Shown here piece after piece: positions 24,593 through 32,943 of a stretch of 43,190 nt of DNA. The stretch covers positions 1 through 43,190 of the forward strand of contig JAVKSL010000015.1 of assembly GCA_039583695.1 (NCBI GenBank), in the 5' to 3' direction. The notes beneath the pieces are model-generated. The model did no database searches and was not told the origin of the DNA. It saw only the letters and a program-made list of their open reading frames with translations. Both the position numbers and the translations under genes were made by a program. Positions within the stretch are counted from its first letter, which is position 1, and each line of letters begins with the position of its first letter. Source of the stretch: JAVKSL01 sp039583695 (GTDB taxonomy: Bacteria; Actinomycetota; Acidimicrobiia; Acidimicrobiales; JAJPHD01).

Positions 24593-25783
24593 TCAGGCCA
24601 TGCGCCGGGCACCCGGGGCAGGGCGCGCCTGGAAGATCTCGGGATCCGGAAAGCCGCGATCCAGGGATGCACAGCGCACGGCCGCGCGCACCTGCTCGAG
24701 ACGCTCGTCGGGCACCAGCGCTATCGCAGAGCCACCAAATCCTCCTCCGATCATACGAGCGCCGGAGGCCCCGTTCAGGACAGCGGCCTCGACGGCGGTG
24801 TCGAGCTCGTCGCAGGATACCTCGAAGTAGTCCCGGAGCGAGGCATGTGATGCCGACAGCACCGAGCCCAGCGGGGTGATGGCGCCGTCCTCGAGCATCC
24901 GGACTGCTTCGAGCACGCGCCCGTTGTCACCGACCACATGACGGGATCGCCGCCACAACGTCTCGCCGAGGAGAGCGCGCGACCCATCCACATCGGCGAG
25001 CGTAGCATCACGCAGGGCCGGCACACCGAGAAGACGAGCTGCCCCCTCGCACTCCCGCTGGCGCTCACCATAGGCCCCATCCGCCAGCTCATGGCGGACC
25101 TTGGTGTCTATCACCAGGACAGAGATTCCTTGGGACCCAGGGTCGAAAGGGATCTGTCGCACCGCGAGGCTGCGGCAGTCGAGGAAGAGGGCGTGGCCGT
25201 CCTGGGCGAGCAGCGATGCCATCTGGTCCATCACCCCGGTCGGTGCGCAGGCGATCTCGTTCTCGGCGCGCCGGCATGCCAGAGCCAGCTCCTGGCGCTC
25301 GATGTCGGCTCCCGCCAGGTAGGCCAGGCCCAGCGCGACACATCCCTCCAGGGCGGCGCTGGACGAGACACCGGCGCCGCCTGGGACCGTCGAGCTCACG
25401 AGCAGGTCGAAGCCTGGTATGTCGAGACCCAGGCCGGCCAGCGCCCACGCCACCCCCAGGGGGTAGGACGACCAGCCCGGCGGTCGGTTGTCCGGCGAGA
25501 CGGTGCGCAGCTGCGTCTGGGGGGCAGCACCGTAGTTGTCGGAGTGACAGTTGACGCTCTGGTCCCTGCGCCGGGCCAGCGCAGCGAGCGCGGTCCGGTC
25601 GAGGGCGAACGGCAATACAAAGCCTTCGTTGTAGTCCGTGTGCTCCCCAACCAGGTTCACCCGACCCGGTGCTGCCCACACCCCCTCTGGTGCCCGTCCG
25701 AACCTCTCGCAGAATCGGGTCCACGTTTGGTCGACGCGAGAGGCCAGGTCTTCATCGGCACTGTCGGGCAACGACCCCAACAT
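24593..25783 (-). CDS. galK: Galactokinase
   Basis: A 396-residue GHMP-family kinase that phosphorylates galactose with ATP. The galactokinase signature APGRVNLVGEHTDYNEGFVL is at about residues 34-53, the GHMP ATP loop STVPGGAGVSSSAALEGCVA near 135, and motif 3 GASGARMIGGGFGGSAIALV near 340. The catalytic Asp lies in PTGVMDQMASLLAQDGHALF. AGGAG precedes ATG 25783. First gene of galK-galE, transcribed divergently from the nurA operon (65 bases apart). Together with galT this completes the three core Leloir steps except mutarotation. Confidence 0.95.
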   Translation of the reverse strand: MLGSLPDSADEDLASRVDQTWTRFCERFGRAPEGVWAAPGRVNLVGEHTDYNEGFVLPFALDRTALAALARRRDQSVNCHSDNYGAAPQTQLRTVSPDNRPPGWSSYPLGVAWALAGLGLDIPGFDLLVSSTVPGGAGVSSSAALEGCVALGLAYLAGADIERQELALACRRAENEIACAPTGVMDQMASLLAQDGHALFLDCRSLAVRQIPFDPGSQGISVLVIDTKVRHELADGAYGERQRECEGAARLLGVPALRDATLADVDGSRALLGETLWRRSRHVVGDNGRVLEAVRMLEDGAITPLGSVLSASHASLRDYFEVSCDELDTAVEAAVLNGASGARMIGGGFGGSAIALVPDERLEQVRAAVRCASLDRGFPDPEIFQARPAPGARRMA

Positions 25784-25847
25784 AGCAACTCCTGGCTCCC
25801 CAACCCCATTATCCAGAACTGTCACAACCCCGTGGCAGACTGTAGGC

Positions 25848-26837
25848 ATGGAACCTGACGGCATGGGGGTGGTAGCCGAGCGTCTTGCGGCGCTGCTCGA
25901 CGGTGGGGGGAACCGCCTCGGGGGTGACGGGCACGGGGGGCTGGTGGCAGAGCCGCACGTGACCCTGTCCGAGCTTCCCGGAGGCCAGCCGCCAGCCGAT
26001 CTGTGGGCGATTGATGGCGGGCAGGCCACGCTGGCCGACGCCAGGTGCGTAGCTGTCGTGGTAGTGCGGGTGGCTCGCGCTCGATGGCGCGGTGGTTCCT
26101 GCGTGGCGGAGGAGGTCGGGCCCCTCCGCGCTCACCTGCTCGGGGGGGACGAGCGCCGGGCCACCTTGGCCCACCTGGCAGCAGCGGGCCTGGATCTGCC
26201 GGCAGACACGGTCATCGACGCCAACCTGCTGCGGGACGCCGCCGAGTGGGAGTCGCTGGCCGTCACGGTGGAGGAGGCCGAGCGGGGAGCGCTGGTGATC
26301 GTGGACGGGGACCTCCGGCCCGACTGGCGCATTCCAGGGGGCTGGGCAGCCCAGATCTTGGCTCGGGCGGCGGAGCGCGAGGTGATGGTGGCGGCAGTCA
26401 CCAAGCACTCCGGGCTGGCGCGGGGTGGGGCGCCTCTGGTGGCCGTGCTGGAGGCCGAGGCCGAGGGCGATCCCGCGCTAGGCCCCCGGGCCAGGTGGTG
26501 GGCGGCCGTGGCTCGCACCGCAGAGGCCGTCCAGCCGGCGCTGAGGGTGTCGGTGGCCCGGTTGGACCCGTCGGCGCGGTTTGCCTTTCGGGTGGACGTG
26601 CCCCTCGCCTGCGAGCCGGCCGAGGTCCTGGCCATGCTGGCGGGCGTCTCCGACGACGCAGCCTTCCCGGGCTACCCTTACCCGCTGTCGGTGGTCGACG
26701 GGCTCGCAGCGTGTCCCCCCTGGGTCAAGCACGACGCGAGAGCCGCTCTGGACGAGCATCTCGATCTAGTGGGAGTTGGTCTTTTGCGCAGGGAGCGATA
26801 TTTCGCAGACAGGCATCGGCTCATGGAGCGGGCATGA
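25848..26837 (+). CDS. nurA: NurA-like 5'-3' nuclease
   Basis: A 329-residue protein with the NurA nuclease domain. The metal-binding motifs are visible: LWAIDGGQATLADA with Asp56, LVIVDGDLRPDW with Asp153 and Asp155, and VTKHSGLARGG with Lys186; FPGYPYPLSVVDGLA near 283-297 is the family's C-terminal motif with its Asp. In archaea NurA forms a ring complex with the HerA translocase and resects DNA ends with Mre11-Rad50. The stop overlaps the herA start (ATGA at 26834-26837). Length and motif order agree with archaeal NurA; the protein seems complete and active. ATG 25863 is an alternative start. The host process (repair or defence) is not shown by the sequence. Confidence 0.88.
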   Translation: MEPDGMGVVAERLAALLDGGGNRLGGDGHGGLVAEPHVTLSELPGGQPPADLWAIDGGQATLADARCVAVVVVRVARARWRGGSCVAEEVGPLRAHLLGGDERRATLAHLAAAGLDLPADTVIDANLLRDAAEWESLAVTVEEAERGALVIVDGDLRPDWRIPGGWAAQILARAAEREVMVAAVTKHSGLARGGAPLVAVLEAEAEGDPALGPRARWWAAVARTAEAVQPALRVSVARLDPSARFAFRVDVPLACEPAEVLAMLAGVSDDAAFPGYPYPLSVVDGLAACPPWVKHDARAALDEHLDLVGVGLLRRERYFADRHRLMERA

Positions 26838-28408
26838 GTTTCCGGGCCGCCCCACGGGGACGCCTTTACGGCAAGAACGTGCTGGAGGCGGTGTTTCGGG
26901 CCGCGCCCGACGAGGACCTGTTCCTGGGCGAGCTGCTGGTCGGGGTGGACGAGGTGACCGGCCGGCGTTACCTGTTCCGGGTGGTGGATGTCACCTACGG
27001 CTCCGAGCACAGAGAGCCCGGCTGGGCCGAGCGGGTGGCCGGGACGATGCTGGCCGACGACGCTGCGGGCGAGAGTGGCGCCCATCCGCTGCATGATGCC
27101 GGGCGGCGCACCTACCGGGTGGCCGAGTGCCGCTGCCTGGGCTACGTGTCGCCTGACGGCTCCTCGTTTCGCAAGCCCAAGAGCCTGCCCACGCAGTTCT
27201 CCCGGGTCTGCTCGCCCGAGCCCGCCGACCTGGCCTTCCTCGCCAGTCGCATGGGGGACCTGCACGTGGGCAACCTGCGCAGCGGCGAGGCCGAGGTGGA
27301 TGTGGGGGTTGGAATACCTGGTGCCAGCCTGGCCACCCATGTGGGCATCTTCGCCACCACTGGTATGGGCAAGTCCAACCTCATGCAGGTGCTGGCCGGG
27401 GGGGTCATGTGCCGTCAGGGGCGTTACTCGCTGCTGGTGATCGACCCGCACGGCGAGTACCGCAACGCGCTGGCGCGCCATCCCTGGGCCGCCGACCGGC
27501 TGCGGACCTACGCGGCCCGGCCCCTCCCGGGCACATCGGGGTTGCGCGTCAGCCTGGGGGAGCTTTCGATCGATGACCTGCGGACCGCGCACGACTGGAG
27601 TCGCCCGCAGTCCGAGGCCCTGTTCGAGCTGGAACGGCACTACCGGGTGGGGGATCTTTCCTGGCTGGCGGAGCTGGCTCGGGTGGACGACCTGGCCGGT
27701 TTCCGCGACGTCGAGCTGAGCGGGCGGGTGGCGCTCAGCACCCTCCAGGTGATCCAGCGCCGGGCTCGCCGGATCGTGGGCCTGGCCTGCATCGCCACCG
27801 ACCCCGGTGTCTCGGTGGGTGCGGCGGTGCTGCGGGACCTGCGCGACGGCCGGGTGGTGCTGGTGGACGTGAGCGGCCTGGGCTCGACCGAGGAGGTGCT
27901 GGTGGCGTCGTTCCTCACCCGGAGGGTGCTGGAGGAGTGGTCGAGCGCCTACCTGGACAAGCCCGAGGTCCATGATCGGCTTCCGGTGGTGGCCGTGGTG
28001 CTGGAGGAGGCGCAGCGGGTCCTGTCGGCGAGCAAGGACGGCGAGTCGAACGTGTTCCCCCGACTGGCGCGCGAGGGCCGCAAGTTCAAGGTGGGGCTGT
28101 GCGCTATCACCCAGCAGCCCAAGCTCCTGGACGCCGAGCTGTTGAGCCAGCTGAACACGTTCTTCATCCTCGGGTTGGCCGACGAGAAGGACCGCTCGAT
28201 CCTGCGGGGGTCGTCCAAGCAGGACCTCTCCGCCCTGGGCCCGGAGATCCAGACGCTCATGCCGGGGGAGTGCCTGCTGGTGAACCTGGCCGCCCCGTTC
28301 GCCGTGCCGGCGAAGATCGACCTGTACGACGCCCATGTGCGTTCGGTGGCACCGCCACCTGCGCCCCGGCCTAGCGCGCCGCCCAATGTGGCTGCGCTGG
28401 TCGACTGA
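26834..28408 (+). CDS. herA: HerA-like DNA translocase ATPase
   Basis: A 524-residue FtsK/HerA-superfamily ATPase. The N-terminal part (about 1-110: RAAPRGRLYGKNVLEAVFRA, GRRYLFRVVDVTYGSE) corresponds to the HAS barrel. Walker A is IFATTGMGKSN with Lys180; LLVIDPHGEYRNAL follows as in HerA; Walker B with two acidic residues is VVLEEAQRVLS (Glu391-Glu392); LCAITQQPKLLDAELLSQLN and ILRGSSKQDLSALGPEIQTL supply the sensor and arginine region. HerA hexamers pump DNA into NurA. The start overlaps the nurA stop and the stop overlaps the mre11 start (TGATG), so the four genes are translationally linked. Confidence 0.9.
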   Translation: MSFRAAPRGRLYGKNVLEAVFRAAPDEDLFLGELLVGVDEVTGRRYLFRVVDVTYGSEHREPGWAERVAGTMLADDAAGESGAHPLHDAGRRTYRVAECRCLGYVSPDGSSFRKPKSLPTQFSRVCSPEPADLAFLASRMGDLHVGNLRSGEAEVDVGVGIPGASLATHVGIFATTGMGKSNLMQVLAGGVMCRQGRYSLLVIDPHGEYRNALARHPWAADRLRTYAARPLPGTSGLRVSLGELSIDDLRTAHDWSRPQSEALFELERHYRVGDLSWLAELARVDDLAGFRDVELSGRVALSTLQVIQRRARRIVGLACIATDPGVSVGAAVLRDLRDGRVVLVDVSGLGSTEEVLVASFLTRRVLEEWSSAYLDKPEVHDRLPVVAVVLEEAQRVLSASKDGESNVFPRLAREGRKFKVGLCAITQQPKLLDAELLSQLNTFFILGLADEKDRSILRGSSKQDLSALGPEIQTLMPGECLLVNLAAPFAVPAKIDLYDAHVRSVAPPPAPRPSAPPNVAALVD

Positions 28409-29526
28409 TGCTTATTGCAGCCATAGGGGACGCGCACCTGGGCCGGTCCTCACGGATACCGGTCACCACGGCCGAGGGGGTCAACCAGCGCGAGCGGGAC
28501 TTCGAGATCTCTTTCGAGGCTGCAGTCGACCTGGCGCTCGCCCAGGAGCCTGGCCTGGTCGTGTGGCTGGGGGATGTGTTCGACCATCCCAGGCCCACGT
28601 ACCGGTCGTTTCGGATCGTGCAGAGGGCGCTGGCCCGCATCCGGGAGCACGGCGTGGACGCGGTGGTCATATCCGGCAACCACGACACCCCGCGCCTGGT
28701 GGGCACGGGCAGCCCTTACTCGGCGCTGGCCGATGGCTTTGGGGAGCTTCATTTTGCCCACCGGCTGGCTTACGAGCGCTTCGAGCTGCCGGGACTGGTG
28801 GTCCACGCGGTTCCCCAGATGATGACCGTGGAGGCCACGCTGGAAGCGTTGGATCAAGCCGACCGCGAGCGCAGCGTGGATCGGGTGAACCTGTTGCTCA
28901 CGCATCCGCGCCTATTGCAGGTGCAGCCCAAGCACTCCGACATCAACGAGATCGAGGTGGACGTGGGGGCGCTGCGCTCGGACCTGGTGCTGCTCGGGCA
29001 CTACCACGTGCATCGGAAGGTCCAGCCGGGGATGTGGTATGCGGGGTCCACCGACTCTTTTTCCTACGGGGACGAGCCCGAGGAGGCCAAGGGCATCCTG
29101 ACCCTGGACACCGACACCGGGGCCTGCCGGCACATCGGCCTCACCGGCCAGCGCCCCTTGCTGACCCTCGAGCCGGTCAGCGCGCTGGGGATGGGCCCAG
29201 CTGAGCTTTCGGCCGCGGTGCTGGCCCGGGTCAGTGGTGTCCCGGCTGGGGCCGTGGCTCGGTGCTACCTGGAGGGGGTGGACCCGGAAGCGTACCGGCT
29301 GCTGGACATCGACTCGGTGCGCGAGGCGCACCGGGCGGCCCTGCACGTGAGCCTGATTCCTGAGTTCGCGGGGGTTGGGGAGCAGGTGGAGCTGCCTGCG
29401 CTGGACTCGCTGGCCTCGCGCTGGGGGCGCTATGTGGCTGGCCAGGACCTGACCGGGTTCGACCGCGAGAGGGTGGACCGGCTGGGGCGCGACTACCTCG
29501 ACCGGGCTGTGGAGCGCTCGGGGTGA
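28408..29526 (+). CDS. mre11: Mre11/SbcD-like nuclease
   Basis: A 372-residue calcineurin-like phosphoesterase of the Mre11/SbcD family. Metal ligands are in order: AAIGDAHLGRSS (Asp8, His10), VVWLGDVFDHPRPTYRSFRI, VVISGNHDTPRLVG (Asn-His), LLLTHPRLLQ and LLGHYHVHRKVQPGMWYAGS (GHxH). The segment YGDEPEEAKGILTLDTD matches the Mre11 linker, followed by a C-terminal Rad50-binding part. Manganese-dependent nuclease that opens and trims DNA ends together with Rad50. It may equally be called sbcD; I use mre11 because the operon has nurA and herA. ATG overlaps the herA stop. Confidence 0.9.
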   Translation: MLIAAIGDAHLGRSSRIPVTTAEGVNQRERDFEISFEAAVDLALAQEPGLVVWLGDVFDHPRPTYRSFRIVQRALARIREHGVDAVVISGNHDTPRLVGTGSPYSALADGFGELHFAHRLAYERFELPGLVVHAVPQMMTVEATLEALDQADRERSVDRVNLLLTHPRLLQVQPKHSDINEIEVDVGALRSDLVLLGHYHVHRKVQPGMWYAGSTDSFSYGDEPEEAKGILTLDTDTGACRHIGLTGQRPLLTLEPVSALGMGPAELSAAVLARVSGVPAGAVARCYLEGVDPEAYRLLDIDSVREAHRAALHVSLIPEFAGVGEQVELPALDSLASRWGRYVAGQDLTGFDRERVDRLGRDYLDRAVERSG

Positions 29527-29554
29527 TCCGCGCGCTCGGGGCTCTCCTGCGCCG

Positions 29555-32005
29555 GTGAGGATCACCCGGCTCTACCTGCGCAACTACCGGGTCTACGAGG
29601 ATCCCCTGGAACTGGAGATCCCCCCTGGCCTGGTCGGCATCTACGGGGTGAACGGAGCGGGCAAGTCGGTCTTGTTGGAGGCGATCCTGTTCACTCTGTG
29701 GGGCGCGGCCCGCACCAGCAGAGACGAGGTCCGCACTGCGGGAATCGTCGCCGACTGCGTGACCGAGGTCTCCTTCGAGCATGAGGGCCACCTGTACCTG
29801 GTCCGCAGGACCCTGTCCGGGGCGAGCGCCACCAGCCGCGCGGAGGCACACGCCGATGGGTCACAGGTTGCCGAGGGCGTCACGGACACGGGTCGCTACG
29901 TGCACTCGGTGCTGGGGATGGACGCGTCTGCGTTCCGGGCTTCGGTGTTCGCCGAGCAAAAGCAGCTCGCTGCTTTCTCGGTCCGTCCCCCTGCCGAGCG
30001 CCGCGCCCTCGTGCTGAGCCTTCTCGGGATCACACCCCTGGACGTGGCCCTGCGCCAGGCCCGGGCCGATTCGAGGGACGCCCTCAGCCAGCTGGCTCAG
30101 GTGAGGGCGGTGTTGACCGATCCTTCGCAGATCGAAGCGGAGCTCGAGTTGGAACGAGCGGCGGCGGCCGCCGCCTCGGCTGAGGCCGCTGAGGCCTCGG
30201 CGGCCGCTGAGGCTTCGGCGACGGTTGCAGCCTCGGCCGAGGCCGAGCACCGTCGGCTGGACCAGCTGGGTCGCATGTTCGAAGCTCTGGTGGCTGAGGG
30301 CAAGGCGCGCCGGGCGGAGCGCGATGACCTGGCCCGCCGGGCGCAGAGGTTGGAGGGCGAGGCCGCCTTGCTTGCCGAGGCCGGGGGGCAGCTGGCTGGC
30401 TTGGAGGAGAGGGCTTCGGGGCTGGCGAGTGGTCAGGCGAACCTGGGCTTGGTGGACGCTGTTGTGAGAGCGCTCTGTGGTTATCGCCGGTCTGGGGTCC
30501 AGGTCCCTGCCGAACCGGTTCGGGCGGACCCGGATGCCGTGGCTCTGGCTGTGGAGCTGGCCGGGCGCGCCCGGGCGCGCTTGGCCGAGCTGGAGGGCCG
30601 GCACTCGTCGGCTTCGGAGGATCTGGAGCGGGCGGCCTTGGCCTTTAGCCGGGCCGGGGAGCTGTCCGGGGAGGCGGAGTGCCCGCTGTGTGGCCAGGCG
30701 CTTGGTGTCGCGGCCGAGGCAGTCCAGACTCACCGGCGGGAGGAGCTGGCTGCTGCGGAGGCTCGGGTGTCGGCTCTGCGGGCCGCGGCTGCCGAGGCGG
30801 CTGCCGAGGCGGCCCGGACAGACGGGGCTGCCCGAGCGGCTCAGGCAGAGCTTTCGGCTGCGGAGGGGGCGTGGTCGGAGTGGGTGCGGGCGAAGGAGCG
30901 TCAGGCAGAGGCCCTGGCGGCTCTGGAGGAAGCGATCGACGCCGCGTTGGCCGCTGGCGTAAGGGGCGCGCCCGAGTCCGCCAGTCCAGGGGTGGCGGCC
31001 GGCCAAAGGGGTCCCGCCGCTGGCCAAAGGGGTCCCGCCGCGCCCGAGTCCGCCAGTCCAGCGGTGGCGGCCGGTCTAAGGGGTCCCGCCGCTCCCGATC
31101 GAGCCGGTGCTTTGCTCGAGCTGGCTGAGGTGGTCGTCGGGCGGCGAGACCAGCTGGCGACGGATGTTGAGCTCGCACGCGGGGCTGCCGAGGAGGCGGC
31201 GAACCTGCGGGGGCGGCTCCAGCGTGGCCCTGCAGTGGCCGTCGAGCTGGAGGAGATTGGAAATCGTATCGTGGCGTTGGAGGCCGAGATGGCCGAGCTT
31301 CGGGAGAAGCTCAAGGCGCTGGATTACCGTCCCGAAGACCTGAGTGCCGCGACTCAGACCGCAGGCGAGGCGCGTTCGGCAGCGCAGGCGGCAGCGCAGG
31401 CGTCCCATGCCGCTCAGCTGGCACTGGCCATGGCCCAGGCAGGTGCCGCAAGTGTCTTGCGGCGCTTGGAGGACTCCCGGGAACAGCATCGCCGCCTTAC
31501 CGAGATGGGCGAGCAGGCTCGGCACCTCGGCCGCGCAGCGGAGCTGCTCGGGACATTTCGTAACGTGGTGGTGGGAAGTGTGGGACCCCGACTCTCTGCG
31601 CAGGCGAACGAGCTTTTCGCCGAGCTGACCGATAACGAATACGATGGGCTGGAGGTGGATCCCGAGACCTACGAGATCCAGATCCGGGACCAGGGCACGG
31701 TCTACGGGATGGATCGCTTCTCCGGATCGGAGACCGACTTGGCCAACCTGGCGCTGCGGGTGGCCATCAGCGAGCAGGTGATGTTGCTCTCGGGGGGGTC
31801 GGTGGGCCTGTTGGTGCTGGACGAGGTGTTTGGGCCCCTCGATGCTGACCGTAAGGAACGCATGCTCTTGGCGCTCGAGCGCCTTAAGGGCCGCTTCGGC
31901 CAGGTGATGGTGGTGACCCACGACAACGACTTGAAGGAGCAGTTGCCGAACGCCATCGAGGTTGTCAAGCTGCCGGGCAGGCGGGCCACGGCCCGCGTGC
32001 TTTGA
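29555..32005 (+). CDS. rad50: Rad50/SbcC-like SMC-type ATPase
   Basis: An 816-residue SMC-like protein. Walker A is GIYGVNGAGKSVLLEAILFT (Lys37); long Ala/Glu/Arg-rich coiled coils run from about residue 160 to 360 and 380 to 670; the zinc hook is CPLC at residues 376-379 near the middle; the C-terminal lobe has the signature MDRFSGSETDLANLALRVAI, Walker B LLVLDEVFGPLDADR and the His switch VVTHDND. Between about residues 470 and 515 the coil contains a repetitive Gly/Pro/Ala segment (see repeat). Start GTG 29555, 28 bases after the mre11 stop. Clamps DNA ends and regulates the Mre11 nuclease by ATP hydrolysis. Shorter than typical bacterial SbcC (about 1000 residues), closer to archaeal Rad50. 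Confidence 0.92.
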   Translation: MRITRLYLRNYRVYEDPLELEIPPGLVGIYGVNGAGKSVLLEAILFTLWGAARTSRDEVRTAGIVADCVTEVSFEHEGHLYLVRRTLSGASATSRAEAHADGSQVAEGVTDTGRYVHSVLGMDASAFRASVFAEQKQLAAFSVRPPAERRALVLSLLGITPLDVALRQARADSRDALSQLAQVRAVLTDPSQIEAELELERAAAAAASAEAAEASAAAEASATVAASAEAEHRRLDQLGRMFEALVAEGKARRAERDDLARRAQRLEGEAALLAEAGGQLAGLEERASGLASGQANLGLVDAVVRALCGYRRSGVQVPAEPVRADPDAVALAVELAGRARARLAELEGRHSSASEDLERAALAFSRAGELSGEAECPLCGQALGVAAEAVQTHRREELAAAEARVSALRAAAAEAAAEAARTDGAARAAQAELSAAEGAWSEWVRAKERQAEALAALEEAIDAALAAGVRGAPESASPGVAAGQRGPAAGQRGPAAPESASPAVAAGLRGPAAPDRAGALLELAEVVVGRRDQLATDVELARGAAEEAANLRGRLQRGPAVAVELEEIGNRIVALEAEMAELREKLKALDYRPEDLSAATQTAGEARSAAQAAAQASHAAQLALAMAQAGAASVLRRLEDSREQHRRLTEMGEQARHLGRAAELLGTFRNVVVGSVGPRLSAQANELFAELTDNEYDGLEVDPETYEIQIRDQGTVYGMDRFSGSETDLANLALRVAISEQVMLLSGGSVGLLVLDEVFGPLDADRKERMLLALERLKGRFGQVMVVTHDNDLKEQLPNAIEVVKLPGRRATARVL
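30967..31092 (+). repeat. In-gene direct repeats in rad50
   Basis: Two imperfect copies of about 53 bases (30967-31020 and 31040-31092), each starting GCGCCCGAGTCCGCCAGTCC and ending AAGGGGTCCCGCCGC, separated by an extra short unit (GGCCAAAGGGGTCCCGCCGC at about 31022-31041). They encode repeats of the type APESASP-VAAG-RGPAA inside the second coiled coil. Confidence 0.85.
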
Positions 32006-32117
32006 TCCCAGCTTGCCTCGAATCTTGACCACTATCCTGACCCGCGGCTTGCGGCTGAGCGGCGAAGAGCATCGCTGCCTGGGCTTGTGTGATGCTGCGG
32101 CGCCTGGGAGACCGGGC

Positions 32118-32939
32118 CTAGGCGTCTCGGCGGGCGGTGATCACGGCTGCAAGCACCAGGGCGGCGGCTGCCCAGGCGCAAAGGACCCCGAACCCGGCCC
32201 ACGGGCCCAGGAAGTGTGCCCTGGTCTGCACCGCAAACACAGAGCCTCCTGCGCTGCTGGGCAGGGCCTTGTCCAGCACGTCTCGCCAGGACTGTGGCAG
32301 AGCGATTGTGACTAGCGGTATCACCAGGAGAAGCCCGACAAACACCGCAATGGCCCCTGCGGTGTGGCGGATGAGGGTGCCAAGGCCGAGCGCCAGCAGC
32401 CCGATCACCGCCAGATAGAGGGCCGCGCCCACCACGGCCCGCACTACTCCTGGCTCGCCAAGTGCGGCGGTGGGCACGTTGCCAGCGAGGATTGCCTGTC
32501 CCACAAAAAATGAGATGAACGCCGCCACCAGGCTCACCGCGAATGAGACCGCACCGAACACGGTTACCTTGGCTGCCAGCACCCCTGCCCGGAATGGGAC
32601 CGCCGAGAACGTGGCGCGGATCATCCCGGTGCTGTATTCGGAGGTGATCACCAGCACTCCGAGCACGCCGAGGGCGAGCTGTGCAAAGCCCACACCGGCC
32701 AGGCTCAGGGACGTGGGATCGATGAGGTCGGGACCCCCACGGGGGTTCCCATACGCGGCGGCCGCGCATATGCCTGCGCTGATCCCGATGAACGCGATCA
32801 TGGTGACCAGCAGGGTCCAGTATGTGGAGCGCACGGTGCGCAGCTTGGTCCACTCGGAGCGCATTATCCACACAAACTTGATGTGACCGCGGTCTGGGGC
32901 GACAGGCGCTGTTGCTGACGGGGTAACTGTGGCAGTCAT
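32118..32939 (-). CDS. ABC-2-type transporter permease
   Basis: A 273-residue membrane protein with about six hydrophobic segments: after a cytoplasmic N-terminus (IMRSEWTKLRTVRSTYWTLL, a typical ABC-2 amphipathic helix) come STSLSLAGVGFAQLALGVLG-like helices, ITSEYSTGMIRATFSAVPFR, the conserved loop of the family, and helices to ITARRDA. It pairs with the ATPase encoded just upstream (four bases between stop and ATG). Exports a lipid, drug or peptide; the substrate is unknown. Confidence 0.9.
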   Translation of the reverse strand: MTATVTPSATAPVAPDRGHIKFVWIMRSEWTKLRTVRSTYWTLLVTMIAFIGISAGICAAAAYGNPRGGPDLIDPTSLSLAGVGFAQLALGVLGVLVITSEYSTGMIRATFSAVPFRAGVLAAKVTVFGAVSFAVSLVAAFISFFVGQAILAGNVPTAALGEPGVVRAVVGAALYLAVIGLLALGLGTLIRHTAGAIAVFVGLLLVIPLVTIALPQSWRDVLDKALPSSAGGSVFAVQTRAHFLGPWAGFGVLCAWAAAALVLAAVITARRDA

Positions 32940-32943
32940 GCGC

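Noticed and set aside
25830..25850. TGTCACA upstream of nurA as an ECF41-type promoter
   Set aside because: The -35-like box at 25829-25835 has no TGTC or CGTC 16 bases on, and nurA starts too close.
26678..28336. A 552-codon open frame on the minus strand opposite herA
   Set aside because: It is the antisense shadow of herA in high-GC DNA; composition is Gln/His/Pro-rich without any family motif, whereas the plus strand has full HerA motifs.
29861..31027. A 388-codon minus-strand frame opposite rad50
   Set aside because: Low-complexity mirror of the Ala/Glu-rich coiled coil; no start context.
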